DNA from: Paraburkholderia xenovorans LB400
GTDB taxonomy: Bacteria > Pseudomonadota > Gammaproteobacteria > Burkholderiales > Burkholderiaceae
Direction: 5' to 3'
Assembly (NCBI RefSeq): GCF_000013645.1
Contig: NC_007953.1
Location: forward strand, 1,178,001 to 1,242,000
Length of the DNA stretch: 64,000 nt
Part shown: piece by piece, positions 1-9,198 of the stretch
Numbering within the stretch: position 1 is the stretch's first letter
How the letters are laid out: each line of letters begins with the position of its first letter
Notes under the pieces: generated by a model
Told to the model about the DNA's origin: nothing
The model's input: the letters and a program-made list of their open reading frames with translations, nothing else
Databases searched by the model: none
Translations under genes and position numbers: made by a program

Positions 1-96
1 GAACTCAAACGTCGATCGAAAGCAGCCGGCTTGCAACGCCAATCTCAACATGTCGCGCCTTCGTCGCTTGCGTATCCGGGATGCGCCGTGCCCAAC
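1..96. other. Window edge downstream of the haemagglutinin-type gene, nothing assigned
   Basis: This stretch lies 3' of the minus-strand haemagglutinin-type gene. Frames through it are low-complexity shadows and I see no terminator or gene start. Confidence 0.3.
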
Positions 97-2363
97 CTAT
101 TGGCCGGCGGACCACCTCAGCACCGGATGGGTCGCGCCCGCCGGCATGAGCCAGACGCCGTTCGGCCCGAAGTCATACCCGGCGAAGCTCGCCCGATCGC
201 TCATCTGCGCGGTGGTCAAACCGTTGGTTGGCGGCAAGTTCCCGCCGCTGCTCGGCTGGCCTGTCGTCTCCGTGTTCCAGTACACGTCCGGCGCGAGCGT
301 GCCCGAACCGAACGCGATGACGCCGTGAGTCGGCATTGCCCCCGTCTGCACGGGGCCCGTCGCGAACGACTGGCTGATCGATCCGTCATTGATCCCGGCG
401 AGGCCCCGCCGAATCCCGTCGAGAACACGGGATTGACGGCACCTGTCGCGTACGATTGCGTGATCGTGCCGACGTTGTAACCGACCAGGCCGCCATTCGC
501 GCTGGAACCTGAAATCGTCGCGCTGCTCCATGAGCGCTCGATGGTCCCGTCGTTTTCGCCGACGAGTCCGCCGAATGTCGTGCCGTTCTGATAGATCTCT
601 CCGGCACGACCGGTGGTGTGAGCATACGCGATCACACCCTGGTTGACGCCCGCCAGGATGCCGCTGCCTTGACTGCTCGTCGAGACGACACCGTTGCCGA
701 TGCCGACATCGCGCAGCACGCCGGCCGGTCCGACCACCCCAAACAGTCCCGCCGAATGGTCCTTCGTGAAATCGTCGATCTTGATCGTCGCATTCGACAC
801 GGTATGCCACATGCCGTCGAACTGGCCCGTGAACGGCGTCGTATGGTTGCCGATCGGCGTGAAGGTGTGGCCGGTGGCGTCGATATCCGTACCAAGCGCG
901 TAATTGCCGCCGAGATCCTGCCGGATGTTGTCCAGGTCGGTCACGTTGTTGACCAGCTTGTACGCGGTGATCTGCGCGACCTGTCCGCTCGCGGAAGCGG
1001 GCGTCCATGCCGGATTGCCAACTAGCGTACCGGCGCTATAGGTCCCGCTCATGTCATAAAGCACATTGACGATCCCCGTGCTGCGCGACCAGTCGATCAC
1101 ACCCTGGTTGGCGACCGAGCCGGCGTTATCGAGGCTCGCCGCATCGGCGCGCAGCGCCAGCTTGCCGCTGCCCTGATTCGAAATGGTGGTTGTCGAACTC
1201 ACCGTCAGCGTGCGATACGCGGCGAGCGAGAGCGCTGCGGCTCCCCGCCAGTTGATCGACCAATCGACGGCGAGGTCGCCGCTACTGCCGCTATGGCCGC
1301 TATGGCCGTTGGCGCCGGTCGTGCGCACGCTCACCGATGTGCCTCCATCGAGGCTCCGCGAAATAGCTTGCGCCGCCGCCCTGTCGATGGTGATGCCCGG
1401 CGTCGAGATGTCCCACTGGCTCGCGTTGACCGTCGTGCCGCCTGCCGGAAAAGTCAACCTGCCGGCATTCATGCTGACCGTACCGCCCGGTGCGTCGATC
1501 ACGCCGCCCGGCTGCACGTGACCGTGCCCGGCGACGAGCCACACATGCCCGTTGCGCGTGGCCGTGCCGGTCGCACGAAGCGCCTCGTGATTGGCCGCGA
1601 GCGCGTAGATATTGCCGTCGACGGCCTGCAAGCTGATCTGCGCGGCCTGTATCCTGCCCAGATTCGTCAGCGTTCCGCCCGTGCCCGCCTGGACGAACAC
1701 CTGTTTGTCCGAAGCGGAATCCTGCAACAATACCTGCTGCGCCACGGCGAGTTCCGCCGTGCCGGTGGGCGCGCCGATCGTGCCTTCGTTGACGACGGCT
1801 TGGCGCGCGATCAGGAACACATCGCCATCGCTCGATGAAATCTTGCCGAGATTGACGACGCCTGCCGCCGAATTACCGGTGAGTACGAGCGGCTGGCCGT
1901 CCATGAAAGCGGTGGAGTCGGCGTCGAGTGTCGACGCAACGAACCGGCCATTCGTGGCGACGACGCCCCTGGGCCCAACGACGATACCTTGTGGATTGAT
2001 CAGATAGACACTGCCGCTTGCCGTGAGCGTGCCGAGAATGGCCGATGGCGCGCCACCCGTAACGCGATTGAGCGTCGCGCCGTTGCCGTTCGCGAAGATA
2101 ACGCGGTTGTTGTTACCGATCGAGAAGCTGTCCCAATTGATGACGCCGCGTCCCGTCGATTGATTGATCGTCAGCGTCGAGGCGCTCGCGGAGATCGCAC
2201 CGCTACCGGCGACGAACTGTCCTCCACGCGGCAATGTGCCCGCCGCTTGCGCATGCGAAGACGCCAGCGCACAAAAGACCATCGCGGCAACCGGCAGCAC
2301 GACGCGTACATCGCCCCGCGGGCCACACCATCGGACAGGCGATACCGGCCATGCGTCATTCAT
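97..2363 (-). pseudogene. Haemagglutinin-type secreted protein (FHA N-terminal domain, GLUG repeats), frameshifted
   Basis: The protein resembles secreted TpsA exoproteins: signal region ending AHAQAAG, a filamentous-haemagglutinin N-terminal domain (GVINWDSFSIG, NRVTGG, VYLINPQGIVVG), then GLUG-type motifs such as GGLVGEND and GGLVGYN near the C-terminus. I chose the ATG at 2363 because AGGAAA lies just upstream; the longer frame would start at a TTG. The frame breaks at about 402-410 in a GGGG run: before it the protein reads GAVNPVFSTGFGG, after it the neighbouring frame continues LAGINDGSISQSF to a stop at 97. One missing or two extra G restores a single protein of about 750 residues. No TpsB transporter is visible. 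It could be a real mutation or a homopolymer sequencing error. Confidence 0.75.
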
Positions 2364-2639
2364 CGCGTTTCCTGTCACTGGCAAGAGGTATCGGGCGTGA
2401 TCAACCGCGCGGGGATACCGTGAAATGGGCGCCGAATGCAGACAGGGCGGGATACCGATGACGCACCGGAGCAGTTGCGCTCACGCGGTATTGTGGCAGA
2501 GGCTTTCAACAGGCGAACAGCGTTGCGACGCTCCACATATCGGCATTTTCGGCCTAAAGGCCAGCGATATTGGCCAGCAGCAACGCAAGCAACGTATGTA
2601 TTTGAGTAACGATTACAGCCGGCACGCAACTGGGCCATG
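2364..2639. other. Intergenic region upstream of the haemagglutinin-type gene
   Basis: This gap must hold the promoter of the minus-strand haemagglutinin-type gene. I could not pick a convincing -35/-10 pair. No conserved protein is recognisable until the SMP-30-like remnant begins near 2640. Confidence 0.3.
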
Positions 2640-2784
2640 CGGCGTGGACGCCGGTTCGCTGACGCTCCAGCGTTGACCCGTCCGGTATCAGAGGGATCCG
2701 CCAGATCGCGTTGTCACGCGTCATCGCGACAAACAGCAGCTTCTCATCGGCAGACAGAACCAGTCCGTTCGGTGTCCCGCTCAG
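2640..2784 (-). pseudogene. Remnant of an SMP-30/gluconolactonase-like protein
   Basis: The minus strand encodes the run GTPNGLVLSADEKLLFVA, then MTRDNAIWRIPLIPDG, with no start and no complete domain. The pattern N-G-L-x-x-S-x-D-E-x-x-L-F-V-A is typical of the beta-propeller blades of SMP-30/gluconolactonase/LRE proteins. Only about 48 residues survive. Its 5' side meets the stop codon of the binding-protein gene, so the rest was deleted before or when that gene took its present position. It is certainly not functional. Confidence 0.6.
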
Positions 2785-3632
2785 TTTTCGTTGCTGGCGG
2801 CGTATTGGCGATGCAATTGGAGCAGCCGTTGCGAAGGCGGCATGTGCCACCGGTTGCCTTCGTCGATCAGGAAGCCCGTGCGGTGCCAGTTCTTGACGAT
2901 CCGGTCCAGCGCCGCGACGGTGTCCGTTTGTCCTTTGCGCACCCAGATCACCGACGGCGAAGGAACCAGTTGCGTCGCGATCGGCGACTCGTAGTCTTTC
3001 CATTCGCCCGAACTGCTCGCGAGCCGCGCCTGGATGCCCGGCGTCACGTGAACGGATGCCACGCAGGAGCCGCCGCGCAGCGCGAGCAGCGCCTCGGGCA
3101 TACCCTTGAACGCCTTGACCTGCGCGCCGTATTGTTCGATCAGCGGCTTCGTATAGTTGCTGCCCTGCGAGACACACACCGGCTTGTCACGCAGATCTTT
3201 CCAGTCGTGGATTCCCGAGCCCTTGTGAACCATCGCGCTGCCGCCGATCTGTTCGAACGGCGTCGGCACGTAGCTGAGAATTTCGTCGCGCTCCTTCGTG
3301 TATTGCATGCTGGCGATCAGCACGTCGACCTTGCCTTGTTGCAGGAACTGCACGCGGTTGGGCGGCGTCACTTCGACGGCTTCGAATTTCACGCCGAGAT
3401 GGCTCGCAAGGCTCTCGCCCAGTTCGACGTTGTAGCCCACCGGTTTGCGCGTCACGGGATCGAGCGAGCCATACGTGCCGTCGAGCACGACGCCAACCAC
3501 CAGCGTACCGCGTGACTTGATGCGATCGAGCGTGGCGTCCGCGTGTGCCGTGTTGAGCCACGAACCGCCGACCAGCGCGATCGACACCAGCATGGAGAGC
3601 CGCTGCGTGCGTTTCGAAAAACGGGATGTCAT
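2781..3632 (-). CDS. Periplasmic amino-acid-type ABC substrate-binding protein (sulfur locus, copy 1)
   Basis: A 283-residue protein of the solute-binding family 3 (PF00497) type. A signal peptide (positively charged start, LVSIALVGGSWLNTAHA, cleavage after AHA) precedes the LDRIKSRGTLVVGVV opening typical of the family, and VQFLQQGKVDVLIASM forms the domain core. It is clearly paralogous to the protein at 8347-9198: both contain VQFLQQGKVD, LLALRGGSCVA and PAPSVIWVR-like strings. It lies 12 bp downstream of the rhodanese gene on the same strand. The substrate is likely a sulfur-containing amino acid, inferred only from the neighbours. No strong ribosome site precedes the ATG. Confidence 0.85.
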   Translation of the reverse strand: MTSRFSKRTQRLSMLVSIALVGGSWLNTAHADATLDRIKSRGTLVVGVVLDGTYGSLDPVTRKPVGYNVELGESLASHLGVKFEAVEVTPPNRVQFLQQGKVDVLIASMQYTKERDEILSYVPTPFEQIGGSAMVHKGSGIHDWKDLRDKPVCVSQGSNYTKPLIEQYGAQVKAFKGMPEALLALRGGSCVASVHVTPGIQARLASSSGEWKDYESPIATQLVPSPSVIWVRKGQTDTVAALDRIVKNWHRTGFLIDEGNRWHMPPSQRLLQLHRQYAASNEN

Positions 3633-3644
3633 GAACGAATGATG

Positions 3645-5291
3645 TCAGCGAGAGAAAGCTGCGTTGAACGCTTTCGTTTCGATACGGGCGTCGATATTGA
3701 AGTGGTCGAGTTCGTCGGGCGAGCACTGGGCGATGAGTCCGGTTTCCCACGCGAGATACGCGCGCGCGGCATCGAGATTGCCTTCGTGCCGGTCGTGCAC
3801 AAAGAACAGGTGATCGATACGCTCGCTGTCCGCCGGTATGCCCGGCGACGAGTCAAGCGGTAGGCTCGCCTCGGTCCACGATCCAACGCCTTTCGCCGCA
3901 ATCCGGACCGCTGTGAAGCCCGCCTCACGCAGATCGAGTGCCGCTAGCGCCGCGAATTCCGGGGTCTCGGCAAACAGCACGACCGGATCGGAGGCGCGCG
4001 CGCCGCTGCTGGCCAGCGTGTCGAGCAGCCGCGGCCGGATCGACCAGCGCGCGCCCGCCGGATGTTGCTTCCGATACGCCGCGCTCGAACGCAGATCGAT
4101 CAGATGGCGGATGCTCGCGCCATTGAGTTCGCGCAGCCCGTCGGCATCGATGAGATCGGCTTGCGGCACGGCCGGCTGGCGGGCGCGTGGCGCCGGGCGC
4201 TGCAACGAAGCAGCATCCTGCGCAACCACCAGTGCGCTTTCAATGCCCATCTGCGCGAGCCACGTTGCAATCACGGGTGCGCGCACGGCGTCGTGGTCAA
4301 CCAGCAGCACGCGCGCGCGGCGCACGCCGATCGTCTGATCCGTCGCCTGCAGCAATTGACCGCCTGGCGCATGCACGGCGGCGGGCACACCGTCGCGCGC
4401 GAACTCCTCGGCGCTGCGCACGTCGAGCAGATACGTCGTGCGGTCCGTTGCAGCGAGCCACGCCTGGGCGGTGCGCGCGCCGAGCGTCGTAATGGAAAAG
4501 CGGGTGGCCAGTGCGGCGGCGCGGCGGCGTGCCTGCGCTAACGAGCTTTCATCAACGGCATCCGGATAACGGCGCGTGCTGCCGTGCTCCAGCGTCAAAC
4601 CCGCCAGCGCCCAGCCCTGCGTGCCATTCTCCAGCGCGATCACCGGATTCGGCAGGCCCAGATTGCGCAATAACTGCGCGCCGATGATGCTGCGCGTGCG
4701 CCCGGCGCAATGAACCACGATCGGCGTCCGCGGATCGGTGGCGAGCGGGCCGATCCGGTAGGCCAATTCGCCGTTCGGGCAGCTCACGGCACCGGGAATC
4801 GTCATCTTCGTATGCTCTTCGACCGTGCGGCCATCCAGCAGCACGAGCGGTACCCGCTCGTGCTGCTGTCTCGCGAGTTCGGACGCCGAGATGCGCGGCG
4901 TTTCGCACGCATGTTCGACGAGCTCGCCAAAGGTTTTCGACGGCACGTTCACGCCTTTGAACAGCGTATAGCCTACCGCCGCCCAGCCGCGCACCCCGCC
5001 TTCGAGGATCGACACATGAGTATAGCCAAGCGCTTGCATCCGCCGCGCCGCGCGTCGTGCTGTCACCTCGGCCTGGCTTCCACCGTCGGTCAGCACGATG
5101 CGGACGTTGCGACGCGGCGCCAGCCGTTCGATATCGAGTTCGAGACGGCTATACGGCAGCGGGATCGCGAAGAACGGATGGGCTTCGCCAAACTCGCCGG
5201 CTTCGCGCACGTCGAAGAGCGCGATTTCGCTCCGGTCATTCAACCATTCGCGCAAGGTCGGCGCGGTAATCAGCGGAAAAGTATCGGCCAT
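3645..5291 (-). CDS. Multi-module rhodanese-like sulfurtransferase
   Basis: A 548-residue protein built of about four rhodanese modules: roughly residues 8-115, 132-235, 255-365 and 385-490, each with a Leu-(F/L/I)-D-(V/G/L)-R start such as IALFDVREAGEF, VLLDGRTVEE, YLLDVRSAEEF and HLIDLRSSAAY. Only the second module keeps an active-site cysteine loop (VVHCAGRTRS, Cys about 195). The equivalent loops in the others read LTDGGSQ, LVDHDAV and FAETPE and lack Cys. It may transfer sulfane sulfur produced from cysteine or from the C-S lyase encoded just upstream. It is 52 bp downstream of that gene on the same strand. Single or tandem rhodaneses are common; four modules with one catalytic centre is unusual. 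Confidence 0.85.
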   Translation of the reverse strand: MADTFPLITAPTLREWLNDRSEIALFDVREAGEFGEAHPFFAIPLPYSRLELDIERLAPRRNVRIVLTDGGSQAEVTARRAARRMQALGYTHVSILEGGVRGWAAVGYTLFKGVNVPSKTFGELVEHACETPRISASELARQQHERVPLVLLDGRTVEEHTKMTIPGAVSCPNGELAYRIGPLATDPRTPIVVHCAGRTRSIIGAQLLRNLGLPNPVIALENGTQGWALAGLTLEHGSTRRYPDAVDESSLAQARRRAAALATRFSITTLGARTAQAWLAATDRTTYLLDVRSAEEFARDGVPAAVHAPGGQLLQATDQTIGVRRARVLLVDHDAVRAPVIATWLAQMGIESALVVAQDAASLQRPAPRARQPAVPQADLIDADGLRELNGASIRHLIDLRSSAAYRKQHPAGARWSIRPRLLDTLASSGARASDPVVLFAETPEFAALAALDLREAGFTAVRIAAKGVGSWTEASLPLDSSPGIPADSERIDHLFFVHDRHEGNLDAARAYLAWETGLIAQCSPDELDHFNIDARIETKAFNAAFSR

Positions 5292-5343
5292 TGGGGTCCT
5301 GGCGGGATCGGTCAGCCACGGGAAGAGAAAATGGAGAACGCGT

Positions 5344-6534
5344 CTATTTGAGGACGCGGCGAAATGCCTGGCTAAGATCGTCGATCAGATCGGCCGGATC
5401 TTCGAGGCCGATATGCAGCCGCACGACGGGTACGTCGCCGCGCCAATAGCTGTGCTCGCGCAGCCGTGCGGACGGCGCGATCAACGCCAGGCTTTCATAG
5501 CCGCCCCACGAAGCACCGATACCGAATAGCCGCAGCGCGTCGACGAATGCGCTCGCGTCGGCCGGTTGCGCGTGACGGAACGCAAATGAAACGAGCCCGT
5601 TGGCGCCGGTGAAATCACGCTGCCACAGTGCGTGGCCGGAATGGTCAGGCAACGCCGGATGAAACACCCGCGCGACCACGCGAGTCCCGGTTTGCAAAAA
5701 GCGCGCGACTTCGAGCGCATTGCGGCCGTGCTGCGCGAGGCGCACGGCGAGCGTGCGCAGGCCGCGAAGCGCCAGATAGGCATCGTCGGCGCCGACGCTC
5801 AGACCAAGCGCGTCGTGCGTGTCGCGCAGACGCCTCGCCAGCTTCGCATCGGCTGTCGAGACCGCTCCTTGCATCAGATCGGAGTGACCGCCGGGATACT
5901 TGGTCGTCGCCTGCACGGAAATATCCGCGCCCAGCGCGAGCGGCCGATACAGCAGCCCTGCGCCCCACGTGTTGTCCGCGGCGAGCAACACGCCGTGTTC
6001 GCGCGCGAAAGCCGCCAGCGCCGGCAGATCGACCACTTCATACAGGAACGACGACGGCGACTCCACATAGATGAGCCGCGTTTGCGGCCGCAGCAGCGCC
6101 GCAGGCACGCCGTCGCTCGCGCCGAAGTAGCTGAACGACACGCCCAGCCGCGTCAGCAGCGGCTCGATGCGTTCGCGCACTGGACCATAGACGCTGTCCT
6201 GCACGAGCACATGATCGCCCGGCGACAACAATGCGATGAACACCAGCGAAATCGCCGCGAGTCCCGACGGCGCAAGCAGCACATCGCTCGCGCCTTCGAG
6301 CTCGCCGAGCGCCGCTTCGAGCGCGCGATGCGTCGCCATGCCGTGTCGCCCGTAAGTGCTGACGGCTTCGCCCGCCTCGCGCCGGCGATGCAACGTGGCG
6401 CGCTCCGCGTCGCGCTCGAAGCGAACCGTGCTGGCACGTACGACCGGCACGTTCACCGGCGCGGCGCCGCTGTCGAACGGCGGCGAGCCTGCGCGCAGGA
6501 CCCGCGTCTGCAATCGGTCGTCCCGCCCCGACAT
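5344..6534 (-). CDS. Cystathionine beta-lyase-like PLP C-S lyase (Cys/Met metabolism family)
   Basis: A 396-residue fold-type I PLP enzyme of the Cys/Met metabolism family (PF01053). It shows the N-terminal YGRHGMATHRALEAAL region, the SGLAAIS phosphate-binding segment, AADNTWGAG, the PLP lysine in ATTKYPGGHSD, and the C-terminal GANGLVSF and GIGASWGGYESL strings characteristic of cystathionine beta-lyases. It should cleave C-S bonds in cystathionine, cystine or cysteine to give sulfide or a persulfide, pyruvate and ammonia. Its ATG overlaps the stop of the cupin gene (TGATG), indicating translational coupling. Choice between cystathionine beta-lyase and cysteine desulfhydrase cannot be made from sequence; the locus favours catabolism. 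Confidence 0.9.
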   Translation of the reverse strand: MSGRDDRLQTRVLRAGSPPFDSGAAPVNVPVVRASTVRFERDAERATLHRRREAGEAVSTYGRHGMATHRALEAALGELEGASDVLLAPSGLAAISLVFIALLSPGDHVLVQDSVYGPVRERIEPLLTRLGVSFSYFGASDGVPAALLRPQTRLIYVESPSSFLYEVVDLPALAAFAREHGVLLAADNTWGAGLLYRPLALGADISVQATTKYPGGHSDLMQGAVSTADAKLARRLRDTHDALGLSVGADDAYLALRGLRTLAVRLAQHGRNALEVARFLQTGTRVVARVFHPALPDHSGHALWQRDFTGANGLVSFAFRHAQPADASAFVDALRLFGIGASWGGYESLALIAPSARLREHSYWRGDVPVVRLHIGLEDPADLIDDLSQAFRRVLK

Positions 6535-7166
6535 CAGCCGACCGCCTGGGTGGCACGCTGCATATGCGCGGCGTTGTAGCGCACGACGAGGCCGGTGTCA
6601 GGTTCGAAACCGAGCCGCCCGGTCAACGTTTCGAGCGGCCTGCCGTACAGGTGAAAGTGCAGCGTGGGCTCGGCGCCGCCGACGTGAATACTGTGAATGT
6701 CGTCCGGCAGAAAGGCGATCGGCACGCCGGGACGCACCACCACCTCGCGCGTCACTTCGACCTGCGCGCGATCGGGGTCGCGGCCATCGTCCGTGCGCCG
6801 ATAGATACGGTTGAGTTCCGCGCCGTCGATCGCGGCGATCACAGCCCACGTATCGTGGTTGTGCGGGATCGTCGTCTTGCCCGGCAACAGTGAATTCAGA
6901 TACAACGCGAGGCCGTCTTCACCGGGATTGAGCCGGTAGCGCGTCGAGGTGTCGCCGCTATCGGGCTGCGGCGGCGGAAAATCGGCGGCGTCGAAGAGCT
7001 CGCGGCGGCTCGCGAGTTCCAGCAGCCGCTCGCTGATCGTGTTCAACGCGTGGCGCGTCACCCCGTGTCCGGCGATGATCCGGCGGGCGTCGCCGAGCAG
7101 CGTTTCGACGGCCTCCTTGCGTTGCGTTGCAATGGCATTGCCAGTTTCGTTCGTGCGGGTCGTCAT
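6534..7166 (-). CDS. Cysteine dioxygenase-type cupin
   Basis: A 210-residue protein of the type I cysteine dioxygenase cupin family. The metal site is visible as IPHNHDTWAVIAAIDG and DDIHSIHVGG followed by LHFHLYG, giving the three histidine ligands expected for a thiol dioxygenase iron centre. Such enzymes oxidise cysteine or a related thiol such as 3-mercaptopropionate to the sulfinate. It sits between the ABC ATPase gene (42 bp downstream of it) and the C-S lyase gene, which it overlaps by one base. Together with the lyase and rhodanese it makes this a thiol degradation operon; the true thiol substrate is not determined. Confidence 0.85.
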   Translation of the reverse strand: MTTRTNETGNAIATQRKEAVETLLGDARRIIAGHGVTRHALNTISERLLELASRRELFDAADFPPPQPDSGDTSTRYRLNPGEDGLALYLNSLLPGKTTIPHNHDTWAVIAAIDGAELNRIYRRTDDGRDPDRAQVEVTREVVVRPGVPIAFLPDDIHSIHVGGAEPTLHFHLYGRPLETLTGRLGFEPDTGLVVRYNAAHMQRATQAVG

Positions 7167-7208
7167 GGTTGTGGGGGAAATAGACGGAATGTGGAATGAG
7201 ACGCCCGC

Positions 7209-8045
7209 TTAAGCGCGGCGCCGCACACGGCCTGCCCGGTCTTCGCCGCGCGCGCGTTGCAGGAATAGCCGCGTTCTGTCGTTGGACGGATTGCCGAAAA
7301 TCTGCGCGGCACGGCCGTGTTCGACGATCACGCCGCCCTCGGTGAAGAACACTTCGTCGCTGATGTCCTCGGCAAAGCGCATCTCGTGCGTGACCAGCAC
7401 GCAGGTCTGACCTTCGTCGGCCAGCTCGCCGATCACGTTGAGCACTTCGCCTACCGTTTCCGGGTCGAGCGCGGACGTGACTTCGTCGAAGAGAATCAGG
7501 TCGGGCCGCATTGCCAGTGTTCGTGCGATCGCGACACGCTGCTGCTGGCCGCCGGACAACGCGCCGGGATGCGCGTCGGCTTTGTCGGCGAGGCGCACTT
7601 TCGCGAGCAGCGCATGCGCGTCGCTTTCGGCCTCCGCACGGCTGCGTCCGAGTACACGCATTGGCGCGATGGTCAGGTTTTCGAGTACGCTCAGATGCGG
7701 AAACAGGTTGTACTGCTGGAAAACGAAGCCGATCCGCTTGCGCAGCGCGATACGTTGCGGGTCGGTTTTCTGCGCCCGCACGTCGATCCCGTCGACATGG
7801 ATTTCGCCGCGTTGCGGCGCGATCAGACCATTGATACAGCGCAGGATCGTGGACTTGCCCGAGCCGGACGGTCCGATGATCGACACCGCCTCGCCACGCC
7901 GGACCGCCAGATCGATGCCTTTGAGCACCGGCGTATCGACATACGACAGATGCACGTCGCGCAGCGAAAGCAATACGTCGTTGGCGCGCGCGTTGGGAGC
8001 AATGTCGATGCGGGCGGCGCGCGCCGGCAGAATCAGTTCCGTCAT
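7209..8045 (-). CDS. Polar amino-acid ABC transporter ATPase (sulfur locus)
   Basis: A 278-residue ATPase with Walker A GPSGSGKST, Q-loop VFQQYNLFPHLSV, signature ALSGGQQQRVAIAR, Walker B LILFDEVTSALDPE and switch VLVTHEM, all typical of the polar amino-acid uptake (PAAT) subfamily. I placed the start at the ATG at 8045 because AAAGGAC precedes it by a few bases; an upstream extension has no homology. It energises import with the two permeases at 9195-10779. It is first in the minus-strand cysteine gene set and is divergent from the binding-protein/permease operon, so the 300-bp gap between them should hold both promoters. Confidence 0.92.
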   Translation of the reverse strand: MTELILPARAARIDIAPNARANDVLLSLRDVHLSYVDTPVLKGIDLAVRRGEAVSIIGPSGSGKSTILRCINGLIAPQRGEIHVDGIDVRAQKTDPQRIALRKRIGFVFQQYNLFPHLSVLENLTIAPMRVLGRSRAEAESDAHALLAKVRLADKADAHPGALSGGQQQRVAIARTLAMRPDLILFDEVTSALDPETVGEVLNVIGELADEGQTCVLVTHEMRFAEDISDEVFFTEGGVIVEHGRAAQIFGNPSNDRTRLFLQRARGEDRAGRVRRRA

Positions 8046-8346
8046 CCGTTGTCCTTTCGAAAATGCGAGGCGCTGAGTGCAGCCCAATCGCCCGACCAGC
8101 AACCGACAATTTTAGGAACACCTGCGATATTCGCTAACCAACGAATGCGCGAAACCTTATCTATCGGTTTGCTATGTGACGGGCACGCGCGCGCCAGCGC
8201 ATCGCGCCCACGCTTTAACCTCCGCATGCTTTGCTTAGCAGATCCATTTGGTTTGCCAGGCATGGAAACTGGCCTAGGGTATGCGGTTGCCGACGGCGGC
8301 GTCTTTAAAGACATGCGCGTCACCCTTCTCCCTTCATCCGATCGCT
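8046..8346. promoter_or_regulatory. Divergent intergenic region of the sulfur locus
   Basis: About 300 bp separate the minus-strand ATPase operon from the plus-strand binding-protein operon, so both promoters must lie here. The central part (about 8110-8280) is more AT-rich than its neighbours. I found no convincing named operator. Confidence 0.4.
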
Positions 8347-9198
8347 ATGACATTATTCAAAGCGGCACGCAGCAAAAATATCGTGCGCACGGCGTTGATC
8401 GCCACCACCCTCGCCGTTGCCACCACCGCGCCCGCTCATGCGGACCCGACACTCGAGAAGATCGCCTCGCGTCACCAGATCGCGGTCGGCGTGCTGATTG
8501 GCGGCAGCCCGTTCGGCTCGCTCGATCCGCAGACGCAGCAGCCGCGCGGCATCAACGTGGACCTCGCCAACGACATCGGCAAACGGCTCGGCGTCAACGT
8601 CCAGCTGGTGTCGGTGCAACCGTCGACACGCGTGCAATTCCTGCAGCAAGGCAAGGTCGACATCCTGATCGCGAACATGGAGTACAACCCGCAGCGCGGC
8701 GAGATTCTCGATCATGTGCCGACGCCTTACTACCGCGTGGGCGGCACGGCGATCACACCGAAAACGAGCGGCATCACGAAGTGGGAAGATCTGCGCGGCA
8801 AGCCGGTTTGCATCTCGCAGGGCAGCAGCTATATCCGTCCGATCGTCGAGAAATACGGCGCGGTGCCACGCGCCTTCCCGGGTGCCTCGCAATCGCTGCT
8901 CGCGCTGCGCGGCGGTAGCTGCGTCGCCGCCGTGCATGACGCCGCGCCGCTGCTTTATCCGTTACAGCAGCACGATCCCGAGTGGCGCGATTACCGCACG
9001 ATCCAGCCGGAGCTGGTGCCCGCGCCATCGGTAATCTGGGTTCGGCAGGGAGAAAAGGACACGGCCGCGAAGCTCGATGCCATCGTGCGCGACTGGCATC
9101 GCAGCGGCTGGCTGATCGAGGACGAAGCAAAAAACGGCCTGACGCCGCCGTCGCCGGCGCTGGCCGAATGGCACCGGCAACTGCCCACGGAGCAATGA
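8347..9198 (+). CDS. Periplasmic amino-acid-type ABC substrate-binding protein (sulfur locus, copy 2)
   Basis: A 283-residue family 3 solute-binding protein with a signal peptide (ALIATTLAVATTAPAHA) and the segments KIASRHQIAVGVLIGG, LVSVQPSTRVQFLQQ, GKVDILIANMEY and VPAPSVIWVRQGEKD. It is a close paralogue of the protein at 2781-3632, suggesting a local duplication or two proteins with different ligands sharing one permease. The ATG at 8347 is chosen for the Lys/Arg-rich signal start; no strong ribosome site precedes it and an upstream in-frame start cannot be excluded. Its stop overlaps the next gene's ATG, so it is the first gene of a permease operon. Confidence 0.88.
   Translation: MTLFKAARSKNIVRTALIATTLAVATTAPAHADPTLEKIASRHQIAVGVLIGGSPFGSLDPQTQQPRGINVDLANDIGKRLGVNVQLVSVQPSTRVQFLQQGKVDILIANMEYNPQRGEILDHVPTPYYRVGGTAITPKTSGITKWEDLRGKPVCISQGSSYIRPIVEKYGAVPRAFPGASQSLLALRGGSCVAAVHDAAPLLYPLQQHDPEWRDYRTIQPELVPAPSVIWVRQGEKDTAAKLDAIVRDWHRSGWLIEDEAKNGLTPPSPALAEWHRQLPTEQ

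Noticed and set aside
8982..9194. Upstream extension of permease 1
   Set aside because: The extra residues are the shifted reading of the binding-protein gene; the ATG at 9195 has GGAG and a normal ATGA overlap.
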